Assembly: GCA_037783545.1 (NCBI GenBank)
Contig: JBBELK010000298.1
Location: 3,782,001 to 3,846,000 of the forward strand
DNA from: Henricia sp. BOLD:AAB3569
Taxonomy: Eukaryota; Echinodermata; Asteroidea; Spinulosida; Echinasteridae
DNA length: 64,000 bases
Reading direction: 5' to 3'
This document shows, piece by piece, positions 37,501 to 44,700 of this stretch. Every line of letters starts with the position of its first letter. Positions within the stretch are counted from its first letter, which is position 1. Both the position numbers and the translations under genes were made by a program. The notes beneath the pieces were generated by a model. The model saw nothing but the letters and a program-made list of their open reading frames with translations. It searched no databases and was not told the DNA's origin.

Positions 37501-38659
37501 TTACCCTAAACCAATTCGCCCAGAACCACGGCCTGTGCACGAAGTGTTTTTGGTGCGAAGTGGCATTCTGGCGAAGTGGTGTTTTGGGCGAAGTGGTGTT
37601 TTGGGCGAAGTGGTTTTGGGGTGAGTGCATTTGATTCAGGGCGAAGTGGTGCAGGGCAAAGCGCTTCACGGGGCAAAAGAAGACGCGTTGCTATGCTCGC
37701 GTGTTCGGTCACGGTGGAATATTTTTGTGTTGTTAGGTCACTGTGCTTTTGTTACGATCCGTGCACGCACATGGCAACGCGTGTTCAACTTCAAACTGCC
37801 CCGTGAACAAGATGGTGTCTAGGGTTTATTTTCGTCTCTGAGACGAATATTAATTCAAATTGTCTTACTCATTTCTCTAAGACTATAATAGCATTGCAGA
37901 CAAAACCATTTTAGGGGATGTTTACTACCGTCATCATGCAAAATTTGCCCCCATGATAAGTATTTTGTCACCTAACTAGGTGGGGTAGCATGCATGGTGG
38001 CTACAGGCTAGGCGGGGATGTCACGTAGGTGCATAAGTCATTGGATGCTGCTGAAAAGGAGGACTTGGACAAGTTTATTTATCTGTCTCCCATATTTGGC
38101 AAATTTGTGGGTGTGCCACCACATTTGTCATTCTGATTGGCTGAAATTCCTTATGAATAAATATTTATCATGAATAATCAAACTGGATCATCAGCCCATC
38201 AGTGGTTTGCAGGTGGCGTGATAATAATGGGCTTATACATACTGTAAACCGCAGAAGGCTTGAGCTGAAGGAAACCATGGTAGGGTAGAACTAAGCATGA
38301 ACTAAGCTAGAAAAAGAAGATAAGAAATATTCTGTAGGCCAACATACATTCTTGAAGAACATTGAAGGAAAATAAATAGGCTACGTTGCAAGTGGAAATA
38401 ATTTTGTTGAGAGAGAAAAGTTACATCACAAATCCTAACTTTTTAATCCCCAAAAGTCACGGCCAGCGCCGCGCTAGTCGTGGCATCAGCGGTTGGGCCG
38501 GGCGGACCGGCCGGCCGCGGCCAGACCGGGCCTGATTTACTTACCAAACTTAGTTTTGAAATTTCGATTAACTTCTTCTCGAAATGAATCCACATTTGTC
38601 CGCTTGTTGGGGTCGGGAGTCCACATTACCTTAGCTTCAACTTCGTCGTGTCGATCCAT
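19797..38659 (-). CDS. AACS: Acetoacetyl-CoA synthetase, complete, 17 exons, 667 aa
   Basis: Cytosolic ligase that activates acetoacetate to acetoacetyl-CoA using ATP and CoA, feeding ketone-body carbon into sterol and fatty-acid synthesis. Exons (minus strand, 5' to 3'): 38659-38545, 33617-33514, 32717-32600, 31919-31806, 30892-30795, 29649-29453, 28905-28752, 28408-28328, 27831-27707, 27236-27172, 25866-25744, 24797-24684, 23634-23509, 22596-22527, 22101-22043, 21547-21345, 19934-19797. Phases agree throughout and total 2004 nt; human AACS is 672 aa. Seen motifs: N-terminal VMWTPD near residue 11; ACAS_N-like SVENYADFW in exon 2; [11 protein letters not shown] in exon 3; AMP-binding loop [10 protein letters not shown] at about 284-293; adenine-pocket GSITGGTD at about 428-435; WAHGD at about 514-518; [16 protein letters not shown] in exons 14-15; and C-terminal SGKK, whose lysine at about 628 matches the catalytic lysine of the family. 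The protein ends IPQLQGF, as in vertebrates. The start is the only Met in exon 1 that begins the conserved N-terminus. Exon 4 has a tandem CAGCAG acceptor (one-residue choice), and the exon 12 and 14 donors are weak. Confidence 0.97.
20030..20217. mobile_element. CAATAGACTGCCGAAGTG-family MITE, diverged copy in AACS intron 16
   Basis: Shares GACGTATTCACTTCGGCAGT, CTAGGCAACTAACAAAAG and GGGACACGGTT with copies at 27424-27603 and 53651-53827. Confidence 0.6.
20405..21170. repeat. 28-bp minisatellite in the last AACS intron
   Basis: About 26 head-to-tail copies of a 28-bp unit (CAGTTTGACTTGACTTGAGA plus CTCGAAGG), with variants GGGACTCAAAGG and GGGACTAAAAGG. It degrades into TTGACTTGACTTGACTT near 21005. 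Because 28 is not a multiple of 3 and the unit lacks stops, the minus strand is open over long runs with an 84-nt peptide period. Those ORFs are not genes. Confidence 0.95.
21190..21325 (-). mobile_element. tRNA-derived SINE abutting AACS exon 16
   Basis: On the minus strand: A box TAGCTCAGCTGGTAGAGC, B box GGGTTTGAATCCC, and the shared flank CTCCCTCAGGTTTCCCCTA. Its 5' side lies about 20 bases downstream of the AACS exon 16 splice donor and in the same transcriptional orientation. Confidence 0.8.
23735..23845 (+). repeat. Head fragment of the CCACTTCGCCC repeat family
   Basis: Contains GGAAAACTGTTACAAATGGC, TATCTCCATGTGCGATTGAG and AAAACCAACCTGTGTA, matching the left flanks of the elements at 34076, 37318 and 41102 but without the GCCC arrays. 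Confidence 0.6.
23836..24324. mobile_element. Large palindromic element, about 490 bp, in AACS intron 12
   Basis: Left arm (AAAGTCAAGTTTGACTGAAG ... GGGGGATGTGCAGCACAG ... GTGAAATGTCACAAAATG) is repeated inverted in the right arm, ending AGTCAAACTTGACTTTCCG. The arms are about 220 bp with a short loop around GGGAATG. A second full copy is at 46277-46764 and a half copy at 42085-42240. Confidence 0.9.
24995..25303. mobile_element. Inverted-repeat element in AACS intron 11
   Basis: Arms CCAATCCGGTAACTAAGGTC...CCGCCATAGCTGAGGGG and CCCCCCAGCTATGGCGGATA...GACCTTAGTTACCGGATTGG, about 60 bp each, around a CG-rich centre with GCGTCGCGTG repeats. Confidence 0.8.
25484..25671. mobile_element. MITE, about 188 bp, in AACS intron 11
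   Basis: Terminal inverted repeats CATGGTACGTCAAGGCGCCA and TGGCGCCTTGACGTACTATG extend inward through AGCAAACTAGA. The element ends about 70 bp from exon 11. Confidence 0.8.
26945..27105. repeat. GAGTACGAGT-rich low-complexity repeat
   Basis: Irregular array of GAGTACGAGT / GAGTCCGAGTACT words. Related CGAGTC-rich tracts are at about 29015-29080 and 63840-63885. Confidence 0.7.
27424..27603. mobile_element. CAATAGACTGCCGAAGTG-family MITE, in AACS intron 10/9 region
   Basis: Ends AATAGACTGCTGAAGTGAAT and CACACTTCAGCAGTCTATTG. Also carries inner inverted ATTGGATCTAAAC / GTTTAGATCCAAT. Lies between exons 10 and 9. Confidence 0.8.
28435..28590. repeat. Interspersed repeat shared with 50165-50410
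   Basis: GGCCGGGGTCACACGAATT, CAACATCCCAATTTATT, ACTATAGTACGATTACGAGA and GACGAGAATTCTCATCGTTC are shared with the second copy. A GAGAATTCTC palindrome is present in both. Confidence 0.7.
28590..28700 (+). mobile_element. tRNA-derived SINE head in AACS intron 7
   Basis: A box TAGCTTAGCTGATGGAGC and B box GGGTTCAAATCCC with a degenerate acceptor stem, followed by ATTTTTCTCTTACTCC. It is antisense to AACS. Confidence 0.65.
30054..30700. mobile_element. Giant foldback element, about 647 bp, in AACS intron 5
   Basis: Two arms of about 300 bp are inverted copies. Matching landmarks from outside in: ACTATGAAT...TAGGATAGGGCGACA / GTCGCCCTATCCTA, ATATTAGGGCGACA, AGGTCTGTGACCATCTCT, AAATAAGGTGTCATTTTG, GGTGGTCCCCGG, CCCGAAATGTCGCCC, ATTGCGGCAT. 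The loop is about 30 bp near 30378. It lies wholly between exons 6 and 5, so AACS pre-mRNA would carry a very long hairpin. Confidence 0.9.
31267..31662. mobile_element. MITE with GGCTGCGTTCGG ends in AACS intron 4
   Basis: Left end AGGCTGCGTTCGGACGTG and right end CGCCCGAACGCAGCCCAAC, with internal GAGTGTGCTC-type short inverted words. No coding capacity. Confidence 0.7.
32022..32265. mobile_element. GGGCCAATTTCATGG-family MITE in AACS intron 3
   Basis: Ends GGGCCCAATTCCATGGAGCC and CAATGAAATTGGGCCTA, with paired internal AATTTGTTTAGCAC and TGCTAAACAAATT. Confidence 0.75.
32768..33106. mobile_element. Palindromic MITE family 'GGCTCGTCA', expanded copy in AACS intron 2
   Basis: Outer ends GAAGACGCAGGCTCGTCAA and TTGACGAGCCTGCATCTTT. 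Next inward AATTCGTGCCACGAAA / TTTCGTGGCACGAATT. The inner arms GCGCTCCATACCTTGCC / GGCAAGGTATGGAGCGC make it longer than the other family members. Confidence 0.8.
34076..34455. repeat. CCACTTCGCCC inverted array, copy 1
   Basis: Flank ACCGTTACAAATAGTTTTAT ... AAACCAACCCGAGTAAAA leads into four CCACTTCGCCCTGAA units. These are then mirrored as GGGCGAAGTGG units and followed by GAGACGAAAATTAATTG. (ATT)n follows at about 34467-34500. Lies in AACS intron 1. Confidence 0.85.
34590..34855 (+). mobile_element. tRNA-derived SINE, 'CACCGGGGA' family, in AACS intron 1
   Basis: Same order of segments as at 16430-16690, ending with a GGTTCGAACC... region and AACCGCTCGGCCATGGTACC. Confidence 0.8.
36078..36330 (+). 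repeat. G-rich minisatellite
   Basis: Repeats of GGAGGAGGGGGTGGGAGATG with variants. Every frame is open on both strands and gives Gly/Trp/Met-rich or Pro/Ser/His-rich pseudo-proteins. Runs of three or more G separated by short spacers would allow G-quadruplexes on the plus strand, which is the template strand for AACS. Confidence 0.95.
37318..37930. repeat. CCACTTCGCCC inverted array, copy 2, with extra insertion
   Basis: Same flank and arrays as copy 1 (degenerate ACCAATTCGCCCAGAACC left, GGGCGAAGTGGTGTTTTGGG right). It is extended at 37655-37815 by a second inverted repeat (CACGGGGCAAAAGA...GACGCGTTG / GGCAACGCGTGTTCA...GCCCCGTGAACAAGA), shared with 54140-54300. Confidence 0.75.
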
Positions 38660-39364
38660 TGTCGAAACATCTGCTTTTGCAATGCAGAATTTCAACTACG
38701 GCCGGCTGCGCGGCCGAGCTGTGCATATTATTTGTGCATATTTGTATTGCACACGCGCAGACGTGCGTAATGTGGGAGTTTTTAAAACGACCAGCTTCGA
38801 CTTCGGTAAAATTCTGTGCGTAAAGTGCTGCGTTCTTTCTAGCTCAATGTGTACAGTTGCCAACTATTACATTTTTGTTTTGCGTTTTAAAAACTACCAA
38901 AAAGATACAGACATTCCATCAATGAGGGTAAAAAGTAAAAAATGTGGGCAAGATTAAAGCCGAATCTGGTGTTTCGAAAACATATTAGGCTACGTCATTG
39001 CTTTGTAGATTGGTTTCCGTTCCAGACTTTGAGTCTGTCCATTGACTACATAAACATTATCGGTATTATTTTCTCTGTGTGTGTGTAAAGACTGAATACC
39101 AGTCTAATTACAACAGAGGGCGCTGTTTGAGTTAGCTGTTCGTTGTCAACTTGCAAAACTTGGACGAGATGACGACAGGACTCTGTACAAAATTCCCCTT
39201 TTTTATCAAATTTTCAGGTTTTCGAAAAATTGAAATTTAGTCTTCCAATATCCAGACGTCAGGGGGATCTTCCAGACAAACATCGACTGTTAGTAAGCTT
39301 TAACCTAAGATAATACATTGTGTCGATGTCGTGTAACTCGGTTCAGGCAGCTGCCGCCCAGTTA

Positions 39365-40297
39365 GGCCATCGGAATGAAAGTCATAGAATACCGTCCGGA
39401 AGATTTCAAAAACACATGAGGCTTTTTTTCATTATTCATTTTTCATTATTTTGAAAAACAGGTGCCCGAGGGGAGATAGACAATGTATGTGCTGCCCCCA
39501 TATAAGGACAGCGTGCGAGTGATCGAGACACGACTCGGATTAATTAGATCAACTCGCCAAATACCACGTTTTATTCTCACCATCAATTCATATGAAAACC
39601 TCTTACGGTTTCTTTAGTATTCTATTTACGATTTGGTTTCATTATTTTTCTTTCATATTGATCATAAAGTGGACGAAATTTGGGAAAACGGGACTTTTCT
39701 TACGTTTTCGTCTTCAAATCGTTTTCACGTCTGCCATCATTGCATGACAGGCAGACACCGATGAGACGTAATTTTTCATTGGCCAAAATTCGATGTCGCG
39801 ATGGCAACAGCCAATCAGAGACGGAATACATACGTGTACAGAACGTCCGAAGATTGCCGAAGTGAGATCGGGGGTGCGTTCAATAGCACAATACATACGT
39901 ACGCCGGTATGGGTATTTTCCTATACATTCACCGTTGAAGGTATTGTCGGTATGCATACGTATTGCGCTATTGAACGCGCCCCGGGACTTGCAGTCTCGC
40001 GCGGCTACACCGTACCGAAATGTAAAAACACGAACAGTGGAATTGTGTGTCAGCACTTGAATCTCGCGCTCAAGACTATCGTCTGCCAACTGATTTTGAA
40101 AAATTTGGTTGATTGGACGGAATTTCTCGGTTTGGCGCCATATACATCGATTTCTTTCATGAACAAGTATTGAAAGTACGTTGAAGTTCCAATTTTTTTG
40201 AAATAATGAAAAATTTGTGAATAATGAAAAATTTCGGCGGCGGCCATTTGGTCATGCGGGCGGAGGACGGTATTCTATGACTTTCATTCCGATGGCC
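39365..40297. mobile_element. 933-bp non-autonomous element with TTA target duplication (PIF/Harbinger-like)
   Basis: Terminal inverted repeats of about 33 bp (GGCCATCGGAATGAAAGTCA... left; TGACTTTCATTCCGATGGCC right), flanked by TTA at 39362-39364 and 40298-40300. TTA/TAA duplication and a GG-starting TIR fit PIF/Harbinger; the superfamily call is inference. No transposase ORF is present. Inside, 39870-39983 is a nested palindromic element (GTGCGTTCAATAGCACAATA / TATTGCGCTATTGAACGCGC). Confidence 0.75.
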
Positions 40298-41101
40298 TTA
40301 TGTGTTGATCATTCATGTTGCTTGTTGATAAATTGATTGCGAGTCACAGTCACACCCACACTGTAGGTAGGGCCTATATGTAGGTAGGGCCTAAATTTAC
40401 TCTTACTCACTTCAGTGAAATCAATGTCATTGAACAGAACACGACATAAATAATCTAACAATACCAATATGAGCATGTTTCATCCGATTCCTTTCATCCA
40501 GTACAGCAGAAGAAAATATCTGCAAAAGAAAGGTGAAAATTTTGGCGAAAAAAAACCGCCTACACACAGTCACAGTTAATGGGTTTTTCCAACAGCCTAT
40601 GTGACCACGACATCTGAGCCTGAGGAACAAATGGGTATTGAGATTTAAGCTGAGGTGTAATAACTTACTTACCTTTTTGGAAAAAGTGCAATTTTCTGTC
40701 CGATTTCGAGACCGTTCCTGATCCGTTGCGAACTTCTTGCGTGACACGCACACAATGTTTGAATAAACAAAGTGCCCAGATGCAGTGCGTGCATCATTCA
40801 AACAATAGAAAGTGCCCGGATGTAGTACGTGCATCATTCAAACGATAGACAGTAACCGGATGGAATGCGTGCATCATTCAAACGATGCGTGCGTCAATCT
40901 TGATCTCATTCATGCAATCGTTGCATGGTTGAAGTCTTCATCCCTTTCAAAATTTCAAATATGGCGCAGCACATACTGTAGCATTAGTTGCAGAGTTTAT
41001 CATCAGTATATCATCAGTTGCTCAGTATATATTGTTTTTGTTTCTGTGAATATTTCTAGGACAGAACTCCGTACTCAGACGTCACTATTTTTCTCTTATT
41101 A

Positions 41102-41455
41102 GTAAACTGTTACAAATAGTTTTATCTTCCTGTGTAATTAAAGATATGCATGATTAAAACCAACCTGAGCAAAAACCAGCTCCACACTTGGTCTAACTTT
41201 CGAGAAAACAGTAAAAAAAGGATTTGCAGTCATTTTGCCCTCAAACCACTTCGCCCTGAACCACGGCCTGTGCACGAAGTGGTTTTGGGGTGAAGTGGCA
41301 TTTGGGCGAGGTAGTGTTTGGACGAAGTGGTTTGGGGTAAAATGGCACTTGGGCGAAATGGTGAGACGAAAAATAATTGCTTTGCTCATTTCCCAAAGAC
41401 TATAGCACTTCAGACAAAACCATTTCAGGGGAAGTTTTCTGCCGTCATCATGTTT
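41102..41455. repeat. CCACTTCGCCC inverted array, copy 3
   Basis: ACTGTTACAAATAGTTTTAT flank, CCACTTCGCCCTGAACCACG left arm, GTGAAGTGGCATTTGGGCGA right arm, then GAGACGAAAAATAATTG. Ends about 210 bp before the presumed VPS37 exon 1 acceptor. Confidence 0.8.
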
Positions 41456-41702
41456 ATATCGTGTAAGTTATGTGTAAATCTGTGAACATTTTTTTTCTTT
41501 TTTCGAGATACTAATCATGTGTACTGCCTTCAAGCATCAATAAGTGCAAATTCAATTTTACTAGGAAAAACGTATAATTCTTCTGAGTTGTCCCATAGGT
41601 TTTATAGTGCAGGAGGGCTTATGTGACGTCCGACTTAACATCTTTCCAATTTCTATGCTTTGTTACAGTAAACTGGTCCGTCAATAGACCGGACATCTAG
41701 TC

Positions 41703-44700
41703 ATGTACAGCAGTCACGGCTATCCATACCATTTTGGAAACCAGCAACGCGCCCCGCAACCACCATCCCAGCAGTACAGTGCCTACACCCCACAGCCAGC
41801 GACTCCGCAGTACCCCTACCCTAGGCCTAGCTACCCATCACAACCGCCCCAGCAACAGACGGGCTATCCACAGCCTACCAGGCCCCAACAGAGCTTCCCT
41901 ACACCCCTACCTCCACAGCCTCCAGCGTATAGCCCAGCCGGACAGCCACAGCCACAGCCAGTCAGCATGCCATTGCTACAGAGGTAGGGTGTTTTAAAAA
42001 TAACGACAATTTCATGACCCTAAAATTTGCAATTTTATACTGTGTACAAAATGGTTTTAAATAATTACATGTTGTTCGTCTTTACAACGATGTGTCATTT
42101 GTTATGATTAGACAATTAGGGGATGTGCAGCACAGGGGTGGGTCAGGTGTAAAGTGAAATGTCACAAAATTCACTGCTATTGTCATACAGTGCATTCGCC
42201 CTTTGCTTGGGGATGGGAATGTGTCAATACACTTGAAATGTTGACCCTCTAGTTGACAGATATTTTATTCTTGTTTTGAAACACCCCAGGTCGGAGCCTG
42301 ATCCTCGAGGAACTAATGAAGAAATCGGGGATCCACGGTTTATCATGTTGTGGAGTTTAGACACCGAGGAGCTTTCAATTCTTCTTGAAAATGAGGAAAA
42401 ATTTGAGCAGATGGTCAAGAACTTGGAAGAGGTCTGTTAAATTAGCTTGTTAAGATTTTTCCAGAAAATGGATTTCGTTCTAACCTAACAATCATATAAA
42501 ATATAAAAACAGAAAATTTGTAATCTCCAGTTCGGATGTGAAAGCAAAACGGTTGGTTTAATCACTGCACTGCTTTATAAAACGAATAAATTAGAGGGAA
42601 AAAAATCGGTAGTTTTTTGACGATATACTTGAAAATATGCAGATTGAGAGCGTGAAATTTCAGCAAGATATTGAGAAAAATATGACAAATATATGGTATC
42701 AAAATCTCAAGACCCTTGGAGAAAAATGTGGGCATCAAAAATGTGATCTGGTTACGATCTTTTACATCCTCTTGCAACAGTGCCCCTTTAACTCCTGCGT
42801 ACAGTGGCCCTGTTGAAGCAGGCCCCATTTCGCGGTGGGACAAGCGACAGAAATCTTGTCGCCTCTGCTGGACCAATCAGGACACCTTGGCAGTGCATTG
42901 CAGCATGATTGCAGGCATTCAAATGTAACGCGCGCAGATTGTAAACACCGTGCATGCATGTGATACATGTACTCGGTAATGCTGGCCGTTGTCCGCGTCG
43001 GCGATTGGCTGCTATTTAAAGGATACTGGGGAATCCGTTCCATTACATTCGTCAGCATGCATCCCTGTTATTAATTTAAAATACTGCGGAGTAAATTAAG
43101 ATCGTCGTTTGAAAGTTTGGTAGGAATGGGACAGTCATAAGGAACGGAACCCAATACAATTTCTGGAAAGTATAGAAATCGTTTCTTTTCGGCATAACAT
43201 GACCAAATTTATTAAATTACATCCAAATGACTTGGGCGTGAGTTGGCTCAAGACAACAGCCGGCTCACACCACAGATTTGCGTGTGTTTCCTCAGGGTAT
43301 TGTTACGTCGCTTTACAGAGTGGAAATTCCCTGATATCTCAGGATGGATCTTTTAAGGCAAAATATTAAACTGATTTTCAGGTATATACAATATTTTTAA
43401 GAAAAGTTTTGGTTAATTATTTTACTCCTATATGACATCGTTCTTTTTGCTTTTAGGTAAAACAAAAAGTGCTAGAAAAAGAAATGGCCATGGCTGAAAA
43501 TCGCAGCCTGGCCGAGTTCAACCTATCGAGGGAGTCCCGTCTGACCGAAGGTCGGGCACAGCTCATTGCACGCCTCCACGAAGCACAGAGGCTGAAGGAT
43601 TCGTACACTGTGGGCAAAACGAAACTTGGTAAGCTAACAACTTTTTTATTGATCAAGTATTTCTTCCGACAGTTATTGCTCAGAACGTTTTTAATCTGAG
43701 GACTGAGGACTGCAAATGTAGTTCAATGTGGCACAGGCTAGGTTAAGTTTTCGCGACAAGAAGTCTTTATAAGGAATGTTAGGGTAGGGACTTGGAAAAA
43801 AAAATTCGATTTTGATTGAAAATATCATCTCACATTACAGATTATTTTCTGTAAATTCCAAAACAACATTCATCGCATAAATTGAGCAAGCGGTAGCCGA
43901 GATATACATCTTAGAAATCGGGCGTTTTCCCGCGAAATCATATGTGTAAACCGATTAGGAGAGAGCTGGAAGAATGCGATGCAGTATGAAGCGCCCCCAC
44001 AGTGACATATTGCGCCAATCCAGCGAAGAATTCCTCAACTTCAAGTCTGATCAGTCTTAGTTCAACACGCTGTCTCGTTTTCTGCTAAACTAAAGCTTTG
44101 TCACGAAAGCCTAAATGCAGCAGGAGTATGTAGCACACATGGGGGCGCGCAACGTCATTGTCAATGTGTAATAGCACACATTTACGCCTGGAATGAAAAC
44201 TACGCACTCGACGACACTCACAAAGAGGAACTGATAATCATTTTTGTGTGCTAAAACAAACAAACAAAGTGCATGTTTTTTACACTGAAATTTTGCACAA
44301 ACATAGACAACAATCTCCCGAAACTGTTTGCTGGTTTCACAAGTCTGTTTCGCAACACAAACTACCCTTTTTGGACCAGAAATCTCACTGTCAAACAAAC
44401 ATCTTGCTGTGTTCCAATTTAAATATTATAACAAATTGTTTTAAAAATAAATATGGTTAGAAAGTATTCTTTATTTTCAGTATCTATTAACAAAGTTGGA
44501 ATTGAACAATGCTGTGATGTTTTACAGCGCATTTCTCACGATGCGCCACTTCGCATACGGCAGAAATTCACTGTCAAACTGACCAGTATTAGTGTACCCA
44601 GTGCGCGCACGATGACGTCAAAGATTTGCAAGTCCCAAGTTAGGGTGGAAACTATCTTTAAACTGTCGCCTAATTTTATTTTTAACCAGATTCAAAGAAG

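Larger units (their letters stand above)
38660..41702. promoter_or_regulatory. Divergent AACS / VPS37 intergenic region
   Basis: The two genes start 3.0 kb apart, pointing away from each other, so both promoters must lie here. The AACS side is locally GC-rich (38460-38530 and around 38700). I see no confident TATA box. Most of the interval is repeats: the 933-bp element at 39365-40297 and the CCACTTCGCCC array at 41102-41455. A direct repeat of about 55 bp (AAAGTGCCCAGATGCAGTGC, CGTGCATCATTCAAACGATA) is tandem three times at about 40766-40885. Confidence 0.4.

Noticed and set aside
38493..38957. 154-codon plus-strand ORF over AACS exon 1
   Set aside because: It is antisense to the conserved first AACS exon and its GC-rich flank; no recognisable protein.
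40427..40837. 136-codon minus-strand ORF between AACS and VPS37
   Set aside because: Includes the three-fold CGTGCATCATTCAAAC tandem repeat; no recognisable protein.
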